A stretch of DNA of 64,000 bases from NCBI GenBank assembly GCA_028751875.1, contig CM054151.1, forward strand, positions 35,972,334 to 36,036,333, written 5' to 3'. Both the position numbers and the translations under genes were made by a program. Positions 35,117-46,551 of the stretch are shown in pieces. Origin of the DNA: Rapana venosa (Eukaryota; Mollusca; Gastropoda; Neogastropoda; Muricidae). Below the pieces are notes generated by a model, which worked only from the letters and a program-made list of their open reading frames with translations, was not told the DNA's origin and did not search any database. Position 1 is the stretch's first letter, and every line of letters begins with the position of its first letter.

Positions 35117-35310
35117 AGAAGAGAAAGAGAGACAGAGACAGACAGAGACAGACAGACAGAGACAGAGACAGAGAGAGAGTGACAAAGAGAAAGGGGACTG
35201 ACATACAGAGACAGAGAGGACACACAAAGAAGATACAGAGACACACAGAGAGAAAGAGACAGCCAGAGATAGAGAGGCAAGAGAGACAAAATACACACAC
35301 AGACAGATAG
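34856..35310. repeat. (AG)n/CAGA purine-rich tract
   Basis: CAGACAGA and (AG)n blocks; pure (AG)n at about 35067-35120. Confidence 0.92.
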
Positions 35311-35339
35311 ACAGAGGACTTTACAAGCCTTTTGCTTGA

Positions 35340-35414
35340 TTTCTTTGCTCAATGCAGCACAACAAAACACAATGCAAAACAGTAAAACACAACCCAGTAC
35401 AGTACACTGCATGC

Positions 35415-35470
<56 letters not shown>

Positions 35471-35545
35471 TATATAAAATATATATATAATATATATATA
35501 TATATAACATAAATTTATATATATATATATTATAACTATATAAAA
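35340..35545. repeat. ACAAA/ACAGT pentamer-like stretch and (TA)n
   Basis: 35353-35412 is a degenerate pentanucleotide (CACAA, CAGTA) stretch. (TA)n with AATA interruptions spans 35417-35530. Confidence 0.85.
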
Positions 35546-35559
35546 ACATATATCTCCCA

Positions 35560-35680
35560 ACACAATTTATCCCAACGCAATAATCCGAACACCATCCATC
35601 GCAACACAACACATCCCAACACAACACATCCCAACACAACACATCCCAACACAACACATCCCAATACAATGCATCTCAAC
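35560..35680. repeat. 15-bp tandem repeat
   Basis: At least four units of CACAACACATCCCAA at about 35603-35665, with diverged units on both sides. Confidence 0.9.
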
Positions 35681-35689
35681 AGGTGACGA

Positions 35690-35975
35690 GGTGCCCAATA
35701 TAGCTAGACTAACCACAGACAACTATCAAAGCCATCGGATAGACAATGAAAGAAAACTGAAGTGGTACGGTTATATTACTGGATCAATCAGCAATTCAAT
35801 AACTATAGGCTAGAGCTGAGATCAGGGAAAATTAAAAGAGAAAAAAGGGGAATCAACCCCATGAAAAGGACTCCGTAAGCATTCTTTTAAAAAACAACAA
35901 CTAGGTATGGCACACCACCGCCACAAAATGGAGGCAGCTCAATGTTTATCAAGACATTGACCTATGCATTTTAAA
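35690..35975 (+). mobile_element. RTE-like LINE C-terminal relic (tentative)
   Basis: One frame reads NERKLKWYGYITGS, resembling the RxLKWYGHVTRS block near the C-terminus of many LINE reverse transcriptases. After frameshifts, GKIKREKRG (compare GKRRRGRP) and then TATKWRQLN (compare DRxxWRxL) follow in the expected order. The three blocks in the right order make a chance match unlikely, but none is perfect. The relic ends where the TAGTG satellite starts. Confidence 0.5.
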
Positions 35976-35976
35976 G

Positions 35977-36450
35977 AGTAGTGTAGTGTTGTGTTTTGTG
36001 TAATGAAGTATTGTGTTATACAATGTCGTGTTGTGTCGTTTCCTGTCGCGTAGTGTCGTGTCGTGAACTGTTGTGTAATGTAGTGTAGTGCAATGTAGTG
36101 TAGTATTGTGTAGTGTAGTGTAGTGTAGTGTTGTGTAGTAAAGTGTAGTGTAGTGTAATGCGTGGTTCGCGTTGCGTAGTGTAGTAGTGTAGTGCAGTGT
36201 AGTATAGTGTAGTGTAGTGTAGTGTAACGTGGCGTGGTGTCGCGTTGCGTAGTGTAGTGTAGTGTAGTGCAGTGTAGTGTATGTAGTGTAGTGTAGCGCA
36301 GTGTAGTGTAGTGTAGTGTAGTGTAGTGTAGTGTAACGTGGCGTGGTGTAGTGTAGTGTAGTGTAGTGCAACATGGCGTGGTGTCGCGTTGCGTAGTGTA
36401 GTGTAGTCCAATCCAGTGTAGTGTAGTGTAGTGTAGTGTAGTGTAGTGTA
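35977..36450. repeat. TAGTG pentanucleotide satellite, left part
   Basis: Tandem TAGTG units with variants. A recurring variant block (AACGTGGCGTGGTGTCGCG then TTGCG) appears at about 36222, 36332 and 36369, suggesting a higher-order unit. The array stops at ATAATAATAAATAC, the LINE 3' tail. Confidence 0.95.
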
Positions 36451-37868
36451 ATAATAATAAATACATGAAATTTATATAGCGCCATATCTTGAAAAAAAAA
36501 CCCAAATCATAGCGCTTTCGTTCATCCCACTCATTCACACGCAGCCAGTTACAATCAATAATTTTTACAAATTCAAATGTATACATTCGCACGCACACAC
36601 GCACGCACATAAAAGTTATACACTTCGGCAGGGTGGTGGGGGTTTGTCTGTTGAGGGCAGGGACACAAATGAGATGGAACAAGAGAGGAGAATCTTAGGT
36701 TTGAAATAAATGAGTCTTGAGGCCGGATTTAAAAGCTTCATAAGAAGGCTTTTGGCGGAGGGAGAGAGGGAGGTCATTCCAGATCGATGGACCAGAAACA
36801 GAGAAAGAGCGACGGCCAACGGTGGATTGATTGAATCTAGGTGTTCTTAAGCACAAGGTATCTGCAGCAGAGCGGAGGGAACGAGAAGGAGTGTACAGAT
36901 GAAGACAGGTAGGAAGGTGCAGTTTTGTGGAGGCATTTGTAACAGAGGGTACTGATCTTATAGTTTACTCTCTGTGGCACAGGCAGCCAGTGGAGAGATA
37001 GCAAGAGAGGAGTAATATGCTCAGATTTTTTTCTTTCTGAGGACTAGTCGAGCTGCAGAGTTTTGTATACGTTGAAGGGAGTGGATAGATGAAGCTGGGA
37101 GACCGGTCAGAAGAGAATTGCAATAATCCAGTTGTGAGAGAATGATGGACGTGACTAGTTTGGATGTAGCATCAGTGGACAGGTACTTTCGAACTGCACT
37201 GATGCGCCGTAATTGATAGTAGCACGACTGACAAGTTTGGGTGATTAACTTTTGCATGGAGAGTGTGTTGTCGATAATGACTCCTAGATATTTCACAGCA
37301 GTGGCTAGAGGGACAGACGTATTGCCGAATTCTATTGAAGCTGTTGTGATGGAAGAGAGTTTGTGTTTGGTCCCTACAAGCATGGCTTCGATTTTATCTG
37401 CATTTAACTGTAGCTTGTTCTGTATCATCCAATTTTGGATATCTTGAAGGCAGTAGGACATATTAATCAAGAGAGAAGGCAGATTTTCAGGAGTATCACT
37501 GCTAAGAATCTGAGAGTCATCTGCATAAAAGTGATGGTTGATCTGATGACGATTTATTATATGTGAAAGAGGAGCAGTGTAGAGAGTGAAAAGAACAGGG
37601 CCGAGAACTGATCCCTGTGGGACTCCACATTCCAGTTTGGTAGGTGTTCATTGAATCTTGTTACTGCAACTGTGTGGAATCGGCCTGTAAGGTATGAACT
37701 AAACCAGGTGAGGGCTGTGCCTTTAATACCGAACGTTTTTTGGAGATGGGAGAGAAGAATTGAGTGGTCTATAGTGTCGAAGGCTGCAGATAGGTCGAGA
37801 AGAGTGAGAAGGGAGATTTTTCCTGAGTCAGACGCGTGTAGAAGCGTGTTTAAGGTGTGGACAAGGGT
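36451..37868 (-). mobile_element. L2-like non-LTR retrotransposon, 5' truncated, inside the satellite
   Basis: Reading the minus strand from 37868, the element starts within the RT domain and runs through the C-terminus, a 3' UTR and an ATT-type tail (36451-36462). The 3' UTR shows AGCGCTATGATTTGG and GCGCTATATAAATTTC, also present in the copy at 61334, and a GT/GCGT-rich patch. TAGTG satellite lies on both sides in the same orientation. A retrotransposed copy that split one array is the simplest reading. Confidence 0.9.
36695..37868 (-). pseudogene. Reverse transcriptase of the L2-like element (frameshifted)
   Basis: Motif A is intact as LLDLSAAFDTIDHS (minus strand, about 37800). After a frameshift near 37650 come CGVPQGSVLGPVLFTLY and the catalytic FYADDSQIL. 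The longest open piece covers 37021-37470 and includes LQLNADKIEAML, VKYLGVIIDNTLSM and RIQNSAARLVLRKKK. A further frameshift at the A-rich stretch near 37025 precedes HITPLLLSLHWLPVPQR, and another lies near 36900. The C-terminus reads SGPSIWNDLPLSLRQKP and ends near 36695. The LHWLPV and AARLV blocks are typical of the L2 group from memory. At least three frameshifts make the copy non-functional. Confidence 0.88.
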
Positions 37869-38300
37869 GGTGTAGTGTAACGTGGTGTGGTGTCGCGTTG
37901 CGTAATGTAGTGTAGTGTAGTGCAGTGTAGTGTAGTGTAGTGTAGTGTAGTGTAGTGTTGTGTAGTGTAGTGTAGTGAGTGTAGTGCAGTGTAGTGTAGT
38001 GTAGTGTAGTGCAGTGTAGTGAGGTAGTGTGTGTGTGGTGTGTGTGTGTGGTGTGGTGTGTGTGGTGAGTGTAGTGTAGTGTAGTGTAGTGTGGTGTGGT
38101 GTGGTGTGGTGTGGTGTAGTGTAGGTGGTATGGTGTGGGGTGGTGTAGTGTAGTGTAGTGTAGTGTAATATAGTGTGGTGTGGTGTGGTGTATGTGGTGT
38201 TATGTGGTGTAGTGTAGTGTATAGTGTAGTGTAGTGTAGTGTAGTGTAGTGTAGTGTGGTGTGGGTGTGGTGTAGTGTGGTGTAGTGTTGTGTAATGTGT
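37869..38300. repeat. TAGTG pentanucleotide satellite, right part
   Basis: Resumes TAGTG units immediately at the LINE 5' edge. It begins with AACGTGGTGTGGTGTCGCG then TTGCG, the same variant block seen in the left part. GGTGT variants dominate after about 38030. Confidence 0.95.
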
Positions 38301-38800
38301 CTTTACCTAAAAACACAACAACATACAACAAAGTATTTATTTAAGTCTGAAAACTAGTTCCAAACCCCCCCCCAAAAAACCGATGCATTTAAAGCATATT
38401 TCGACACAACCTCTAAAGAACAATTGGACTGAAAATCTGACCTTCAAAAAACAATGAACGAAACGCGAAATAAAACAGGCACAACACAAACACTGCGTCG
38501 TGAATTTACACTGCTATCATCCAAGTTGCGTGTTCAAATTCTGAGAGGGAAAAAGGAAAAACAAAAGAAAAAGGTTATATATATTGCGGGGGTGTTCGTT
38601 ACAAGATGGATGTCGAATGACGTTATTGAAGGTCATGTTTTTCTTGTGTGCAGCCTTGACTTTGTTCTTCTATGACAAATACTCCCCCTCCCCTGAAAAA
38701 CAAACAAGCAAGCAAGCCAGCAAGCAAACAAACAAACAAATAAGCAAAAAGCCAACAAAAAAAATGCTTTTGTGTTGTCTAAGTTTTATGGCATTAATCC
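38301..38800. other. Unassigned sequence
   Basis: An AAGC/AAAC short-repeat patch lies at about 38700-38750; nothing else. Confidence 0.35.
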
Positions 38801-39125
38801 TTTGTGTGTCTCTCTTTGTCTCTCTGTCTCTCTCTGTGTTTGTCTCTCTGTCTCTCTCTCTGTCAGTCTGTCTGTCTCTGTCTCAGTCTCGTGCTCTGTT
38901 CTTTCTCTGTATCTTTTTCCCTCTCGTTTTCTTGTTTTTACTTCTCTGTCATTTGAGGGTGTGGGGTTTCTTGTCTTTTTGCACTGTCTCTGTTTTCCTC
39001 TATCTGTCGCTTTCTTTTCTTCTCGCCTCTCTTCTTTCTCTTCTCTTTTTCTCTCTCTCTCTCTCTTTTTTTTCTTTTCTCCTTTCTTCTCTCTCTTTTC
39101 CTCTCTCTCTCTCTCTCTCTTCTGT
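38801..39125. repeat. CTGT/(CT)n pyrimidine tract
   Basis: TCTCTGTC repeats, then TTTTCTC and (CT)n runs. Confidence 0.88.
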
Positions 39126-39127
39126 TT

Positions 39128-39310
39128 CTTATGCGAACCGCAGAACATCTTGCGCACACTTTAAAACCCTGTTGCTTTTCTTTTAAGGTGGGCCCCATTG
39201 TGTGCCGGGGGAACAGATGAAAAATTTTAAAAAAACCGAACACATGGGGACGGGATGTAAAAAAGCCATAAGTGATTTTTCCCTTTACCCTGGGGAAAAA
39301 AGATATAAAA
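39128..39310 (+). mobile_element. SINE-alpha, type-1 tail, with homopolymer-smeared sequence
   Basis: AGAACATCTTGCGCACACTT and CCATTGTGTGCCGG fix the family. GGGGACGGGATGTAAAAAAG then stands for the type-1 tail. From about 39160 on, individual bases of the other copies are replaced by copies of their neighbours (TTTTTCCCTTTACCCTGGGG instead of TTATTCCATTATCCTCG). This looks like a consensus-quality problem rather than evolution. Confidence 0.78.
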
Positions 39311-40483
39311 AAAAACAAAAAAAAAGATACTGTCTCGTTGTCTCTCTGTTGTTTTTGTCTCTTGTCTGTCTCTTTTTCTAGTGTCTTGTCTCTTGTCTCG
39401 TCTCTTTATGTTTTTTTGTCTCTGTCTCTTATACTCTCTCTTTCTTTCTCTCTTGTTCTCTCAGCCTCTCCCTTCTCACTGTTTTTGTTGTGTTCCCCTG
39501 TTTGTTTGTTCTCTCTTAATTTTCTGTGTCCTGTCTTCTTTTTTGGCCTCTTGGCTCTCTGTCGTCCCCCCCCCCCTCTCTCTCTCTTCCCCTCTTCTTT
39601 TCTCTTCTCTCTTCTTCTCTTCTCTTCTCCTAAAAGGGTATATGCATTTTACACAGCGAGGCGAGGGGAAGAGAGAGAGAGAGGGAGGACGAGAAGGGGG
39701 GCATAGGAAGACAGCGAAGAGGAGAGAGAGATAGAGCGGAGGAGGGGAGAGAGGAGGAGAGAGGAGGAGAGAGAGACCCGTTGGGGGTGTGTTGTGTGGG
39801 GCCCCCCAGTGGAAAAATGATGACTTTTACTACCCCTTTCCCCTTTTTCCCCTATATTTCATCCTAATTTGTTTTCATTCTCTATTTATATACGAAAAAT
39901 GCCCCCAGGCGCGGGTTTTTAAAAGGTAATGACGTAAAACTCCCTTGCGTAGTGTTTTAATTACGCATTTAAAAGGTCCTTTCCCCCCCCTCTCCTTTTA
40001 ACAAAAATTTTAAAACCCTTTTCTACCAAATTGTAAATTCCTTTTGCTTGTTTTAAACAAATAAAAAAATATGACATAGATGGTTTTGTGCATTATTAAA
40101 TATGTACCAGTGATTTAGAAATTTCAAAAATACAAAAGAAAAAAAAGTTGTATTCAAAAAAAATAGGGATAAAGTATTTTACAAGTTGAAATTGAGAAAA
40201 GTGCAAGTGGGGAAAAAACGTAAAAAACAAAAAAGTTGCATTGAAACAATACGTTTGTTTTTCTGTTTTAACAATAGTTGCAGGTGGCATACCCATTTCT
40301 TCTTCTCTCCTCCCCTCTCTCTTCTCTCTCTCTCTCTCTCCTCTCTCCCCACATACGCACACCACACCACGCGTGTGCGTGAGTTAAAAATTAGTCGTCT
40401 TAAAATTTTTCCCCACAGCTTTTATATTAAAAAGTAAAGACAAATGAAAATGCATCATTAAAAGAAAAGAGAAAAACCTACAT

Positions 40484-40514
<31 letters not shown>

Positions 40515-40975
40515 TAAAAAGACCCTTTTTTTATGTCAGGGATCACCCTTGCCCAAAAAAGAAGTGATAGAAAAGTTGAAAAATTACCATCAAAAAAAAC
40601 CAGAAAAACCCCAAAAAAAATAAAAAAAGGAGAAAAATGAAAAGAAAATTTTTAGAAATTAAAATTTAGTTACCGCCTGTGTGCTAAAAATTCACCAATA
40701 TTCTTAAAGGGGGTTAAAACATTGCTCCAAATTAGTTATTGAAAAAAATGAACGTAATGAGAGAGGAGAAAAAAAGAGAGAGAGGAGAGAGAGGGAGAGA
40801 GAGAGAGAGAGAGAGGGAGTTGAACTTGACTTAAACCCTGGAATTGACTGGGATAGTTGAATAAGCAGCCCTTATTCATAAGGAACAGATGCTGAAAAAA
40901 TTCACAGCAGTTGTCCAAAATTTTGGCAAAAAAAACACCCCCCAACCCCTTTTTGAGATTTGGATAATGCGTAGT
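39311..40975. other. Low-confidence sequence: pyrimidine/purine tracts and smeared homopolymers
   Basis: 39330-39640 is CT-rich with C9, 39660-39775 is AG-rich, and (CT)n lies at 40316-40345. 40740-40815 is (AG)n. Between them run strings such as CCCCCCCCCAAAAAAAAAA. No gene recognised. Confidence 0.5.
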
Positions 40976-41310
40976 TAGTGTGTGAGTGTGTGTGTGTATT
41001 TTAGTGTAGGCAGTGTAGTGTAGTGTGGCAAGTAGTTTTAGGAGTGCATTTTGCGGCAGTGTAGTTTAGTGTAGTTAGTGAGTGCGTGGTGAGGCAGTTT
41101 AGTGTAGGAAGTGTAGGTAGTTAGGTGTATAGTGCAGTGAAATGCAGTGTGGTAGTGTAGGTTTTGCAGTGCAGGCAGTGTAGTGTAGTGTAGGTAGTTT
41201 GTGTGTGTGTCAGTGCGTGAGTGTGTGTAGTTTTGGTAGTGTGTGTAGTGCAGTGCGTGCAGTGTAGTTAGTGTAGTGTAGGAGTGTAGGTAGTGCGTAG
41301 TGTGTGCAGT
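40976..41310. repeat. Degenerate TAGTG satellite block
   Basis: GTGTAG, CAGTGTAGTG and AGTGTAGG units recur without a strict 5-bp phase. Likely related to the arrays at 35977 and 37869. Confidence 0.7.
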
Positions 41311-43835
41311 GTATGGACTTACTCTATGCATGTGCTGTATACAGAAATGTATGCACAAATGTTTTGTTACCCAGTAGTGTAGTTTTTGTATTGTAATGCA
41401 TGTAAGAAATGTAAAATGTTAATACAGTACCTATAGTTTTAGTGTACTTGCACCTCACAAGAAAACACTAAAAACCCTTGCGTGGCCCCAATCAAAAAAA
41501 ATCATTAGCTGTATTTGCATAGGTTTAAGAAAAAAATCAAAGAAACCCAAATTAAATCCCCCAAAAAAAAAACCCCCAAAACCAAAATTAACCAAATTTT
41601 AATACGACAAAAAACTAAAAAGGGAAAAAAAAGGCAGAAAAAAAAAACCCCCAAAAAGTAGATGATTCACGCGTGTTTTCTAAGCTGGGTATTTTTTCTA
41701 AAGAGAAAACAAGTGGGAAAAGGGAAAATGTGGGGGTGTCAGTTACAGTAATGGCCAAATAACGTTATCAAAGACATAAATTTTCTTCTGTGGGCTTACT
41801 TTTTTCCCCCAATTTCAAGGGAAAAAAAAGGAAAGAAAAAAAACTTTGGTCCTATATCCCCACCCTTTGGAATCTCTTCTTCTCTTCTTCTCTTCTTCCC
41901 CTTCTCTCTCTCTTTCTCTTCTCTTTTTTCTTGTGGGTATATTTGCACTTGTATTGTATCTATTGTGTGTATGTGGCGTGTGTGTGTGTGTGTGAGAGAG
42001 AGGGAGAGAGAGAGAGAGAAGAGAAGGACAGAAAAGAAGAGGAGGGAAGGAACACATTACTTTAAAAAAGGAAAAAAAAATGTTTTTCCCCCAGGGAGTG
42101 GGGGGAAGCGGGAAACTTTGGACAGGATGCAATTTTGTATTTTTTGGCCTTGCCCTTTTTAAAAACAACACACAGCTAACCCCAAACGGATGCAGAATTC
42201 AAAAATTTGTATGAACAGGGGGATGTATATTAAAACCCACATGTGTGTTTTCCCTTTTTGATTGGTTATAGAATAAATAAAAAAATAAAACAAAGTAAAA
42301 AGTATTTCTAAAAAGATTACAAAATAAAAAAAATTGCGCGAGCGTGGGTGATTCCCCAGCTGTGGGCTTTGGGGTGGGGGGTGTGGGGTAAAATGAAAAC
42401 GAGAGAAACAAAAAGAAACAAAAAGAGAGAATGAATAAAGAATAAACGGGAAAAGGAAAATGAATGTTTTTTTTTTGTGGAAAGGAAGCCCTCACATCAT
42501 CCCTTTTATCTCATTCAATAAAAAGAATAATAAATGAGGGTTAAATTTTTAAAAAAAGAAAACAGATAAGGGTTTAAATGAAAATAAACCAGGCATTTAA
42601 AATACAGAAAAAAAGTAGACGAAAGTCCAAGAATAGAAAATAGAAGACACATAAAGTATACAGGAGATTAAACCAGAAAAACCCAACACTTATTCCCAAG
42701 GGGTAAGGACAGTGAAAGTGAAGATTAAATTTTTTCATTGAAAAACAAAGTTCAAACGTAAAGATCTTGGTTTCCATTTCCGCCACCGTTTCGTTGTACC
42801 CTGCCGCACTCGCAGTTGTTTGCTATTGTTGGCTTTTCCCTTTTAAAACGATCAGAGTTAAAACAATGTAAGAACCTATTCAAATTGTTTAGGTGGAAAA
42901 AAGGGAATATATAAAGCTTTTTCTTTTAAAAAATTTGCTAGAATTTTTATGACCCACTTTAGGTTACTGGTGTCCCCCTTTCCCCCCCCTCTTCATACCT
43001 TGGCAAAAAGTCTGAAGACCAATGGTGTTTTTTGTTTTCAATATTTTTACCCAAAATAGGATTTTCCCTTTTGGATTTCGTTGAATTTGTTTTTAAATTG
43101 CCGGTTTTAGTTGCATTTTAAAATAAAATAAAAAGGTAATTTCAATATAATGATGATAAAAAAAACGAAGATTTTTTTTCCCAAAACTTTGGGGGACATA
43201 TATTATATAAAATTTTTATATATATATATATATAATATTTATTTATATATATTATTTATAAGAAAAGGTTGTTTTTCTGTAACAGATTTTAGTGGTTGTT
43301 TTTAAAAATGTCATTTTAAAATGGACACATCTCTTTGTGACAGATGAGAATTCTAAAATATTTCGTTTCAGTAAAAGATGTTCATTTCGAAATGGGATGA
43401 ATTTTGACAATACATGATTTTTATGTTAAAAGTTTATTTAAAAAAAGATGTTCATTCAGGTAATGGGTGTCCCTTTTTAAGTTGAAGTTCATTTCCAAAA
43501 GGTGATTTAAATTTTTGGGGAGTAGTGTTATTTTAATATGTATCGTTTATTGTAACGTTGTTGTGTCCCTTGCTTAACAGGTTTCTTTGTAATAATTGAA
43601 TGTCATTTTAGTTGACATGGTTAATTTAGTTTGAAGGTCTTTCAGACAATTGTTTTTTTATGTGACAAAAAAACAAATGTTGGATGTGATGTGGGTTTTG
43701 AAGGAGACAAAAACTCTTTGAATGTACTGAATAACCCCCAAATGTCTTTTTAGAAAAAAAAGAAATAATTACAATCAAATAAAAAAACAGACCCTGTGTT
43801 ATAGTGTGCATTTTGGCACATAATTTTTTAACACA
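41311..43835. other. Low-confidence sequence, no gene recognised
   Basis: Homopolymer-smeared A- and T-rich sequence. Short arrays: CT at 41880-41925, GT/AG at 41975-42020 and TA at 43203-43260. Confidence 0.45.
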
Positions 43836-44865
43836 ACCCCCCCCCCCTTTTTCCCCCCCTCCATATTTAAAAGAAGTTCAATTGGTTAGACTTTTTGATT
43901 TGTAGTTCAGCAATTCCAAAAAAGAGTTTTGGGTTTTTTAAAAACTAACAAAAGGTTTTAGTGTTGTGTCCAAAAAAAAATTCGCGTTGTTTGGATGCCC
44001 CTGGTTTTCAGGTGGTTCTTTTAATACTTTTAGTTTACTGGGGGGGGGGTTGTTTTGAAAACCCCCCTTCCACCCCTTTTCTTCTTTTGGGCCCCGTGTC
44101 TCCACGTGGTTTGAGCTTGGCACATTCATGTTTGGGAAAAATTTATGTCCTATTTAGGTGTTGAGTGTCCAGTGGATGGGGGGGTAGTAAACAAGTGAGG
44201 TGTTATGTGGCACTTTCTACTTTTGGTCCCAAATGTCTCTGTGAGCAACCCCTTCCCCGGTTTTCAGTGTGTTTAAAATAGCTTCCCCCATTAGGCTGGT
44301 GGCCCCGTAATTGAAGTCCCCTTATTTTTGGCCCGAGTCCGTTGTAGTGAGTGTCGTGGAAAAGTGATGGGGTAAAAATTAGGTTGTAAATAGTTTATTA
44401 AAGTTTGGTGGGGGTTTTTTTGTTGAATAGATCCCCCTTCCCCCTCCTATTACCCCCCCCCCTTTCTTATTGGACAGAGATTTGTAGTAGAGAATACTTG
44501 GGGAAATTTTAAAATTTTTTTGTGTGATTTGATGTGTGGGGTTGGATTTGTTGTCTCGTTTCCAAAATGTATTCATTGGGGCAGTTTGGGCCTGCAATGA
44601 AAACATAAAGGGTGTACATGGGATTTTTTTTTTTTGTGGCTGTTGAGGGGAAATTTTTTTGAGTTAGGCTGTGTGTGGTGAAAAAAAAAATGATTAGAAG
44701 GAAAAACCCGTTTTGTTCTCCCGCTTGAGTGTGTGGTTTTTTGGTAGATAAAAAAAATTGTGTTCCCTAACACCCCCGCGTGGCTACATCATTCGGTAGT
44801 GTGGAGTGCAGTGTCCTAACTTCCCCCTTCCCCAAAAAATTTCGTTCCCTCCAAAAATGGGTCGC
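43836..44865 (+). repeat. Duplicated block, copy A
   Basis: Matches copy B along its length. Landmarks are GAAGTTCAATTGGTTAG, CAGTGGATGGGGGGGTAGTA, TTAAAATAGC, GATTTGATGTGTGGG, GAGTTAGGCTGTGTGTGGTG and TTGGTAGATAAA, then CACCCCCGCGTGGCTACATC. Copy B has the same landmarks at 46552-47470 and 50080-50205. Copy A is continuous where copy B has about 2.6 kb extra. Sequence quality in A appears worse. Confidence 0.82.
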
Positions 44866-46551
44866 CCACAGGGGTGAGGTTAGTTTTCTTTATTACCACA
44901 CACAGTCGCAGTTACATGGGTACGGCGATGAGATGGTGTGCCGCTGAATGAGCACTTCTTGGTGAAGACAAATGTCAGTCGAGGCTTTCCCCGGAAACGG
45001 AGGAGTCCCGGGGCTACCCTAGGAGGAAGAGGCTGTTTAAAATCTTCAGCCATTGAAGGGAGTGGCTCGAAGGAGGTAATGTGCAACGATGTGAAAACCC
45101 GACCCCCGAGAAGATCTCAAATTGGGCCCTGTTTGGTGACAGGAGGATCCCATTTGCTGTTCTCGTCGGGACCCGCGCCAGGGAGCCCATCCTGGATACT
45201 TTATGGTTGGGGGTGGAAAGGATATCCAATGAGAGAGGAGATGCCCTTTGATTATTTTTTTAAGGGGCAGGTTCATGGGGAGATTTTTTAATGGGTTGAA
45301 AAGGGAGTACGCCCTTGGGTAAGAGGAAGCCCAAAAACTTTTTCCCGACCCGGAATGAAGCACTAGGTGGTTGAGTGAAAAAAGAAGAAAAGAGAATGCG
45401 ATGGGGAAAAGTGAATGACATTGCTTAAAGCAACAAATAGCAGTGTTAGAGAAATAAGGTTAATCCTGTGCGAGTCGGTTAGTCAGTTACAGTATAGTTG
45501 GAAATGATGTTTTCTGCTGGGGGAAAAGGAAACATGGAAAGAGAAGGAAGGGTATAAGAAAAACCCGTCAAATCAGTCCCCGTTTGGAGATTCAAACCCC
45601 CGAGTGTTAAAATTGAAGGATTTAACCCACTGAAAGAAAAAAATGTCTTTGGATAAGGGCACGTGAGGATCCTCTGTGTTCGTACATGGGGATGAGTCCC
45701 GGAGGGGAATGGGTCTCTGCCTATTCCCCCCAAATCTGGTTTTCTGGTTTTCTATCAAGGAAAGGGGAGGGAAAGCTGAGAAATTGTCCAAAGCTTGGCG
45801 AAAATTTTTTGAGTCTTAATGAAATTGGCTAGGCAATTGGCAAAAATGCGTCCCATCCAGAAATACAAAGGACCTAGGTTTCAGGGCCTAATATGGGTTT
45901 ATCCCCTAAAGGGTTTGAAAAGGAAGGGTTCAGGAAAGAGCTATTTCCCTGTAGAGATTGTTATGTGATAGGAAATCATCACATTCCCGTAAGGTTTTAG
46001 CTTGTGCTTAAGTGATGTGTTTGGTGTGATTTGTAGTTTGGTTTGTAGTTGTTGGGAACTTGAAAGTATTTTTTTTCTTTGGTTGTGTTCATCTTAAAAA
46101 TGTTTTCTGTATGTGTTATTTTTTGTTGCAAACGGTTGATTTTGGGAAATTGTCTTTTTTAACATTTTTTATGATTTGTTGGTTGGTTATACAATTTATT
46201 TTGGTTTACTAAAAGGTAACAGTGATTTAGGAGCCTTTTAGAAAATTATGGTAAGATGCCAGGCAAAAAGTATTTTGTGGGTAAAATTTGTGTTGCCAGT
46301 GTGAAATTAAATTTTCAAAGTGTTTGGTTTGAAAGGCCCAATCGGATAGGCCTAGTTGGTAATTTTTTCGTTTTTTAAGCTTTGTTTCTTGGGTTTTTTT
46401 GGTTGTTTTATCAGTTTAGTATCCTGTCAAAAAAGAAAGAAATTTTTAGTATGTTTATTGGGGAGTTCTTTGATCTGATTAGAGCATGAATTTAGGACAT
46501 TGATTTAAAAATTGGGAGTTTTGTTATATGTGACTTTGGACTTAACGTTTG
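44866..46551. other. Low-confidence sequence between the duplicated blocks
   Basis: Contains a moderately GC-rich patch at about 44,880-45,300 with open frames on both strands (up to 117 codons on plus), but no residue pattern I recognise. I do not call a gene. Confidence 0.35.

Noticed and set aside
35939..36682. 247-codon Thr-Leu-His-Tyr repeat frame
   Set aside because: The TAGTG satellite has a 5-bp unit, so it reads open in several frames; there is no protein signal.
44880..45300. Possible host exon (open frames on both strands, higher GC)
   Set aside because: No recognisable family, no splice-bounded homology, and it lies in a region of doubtful base quality.
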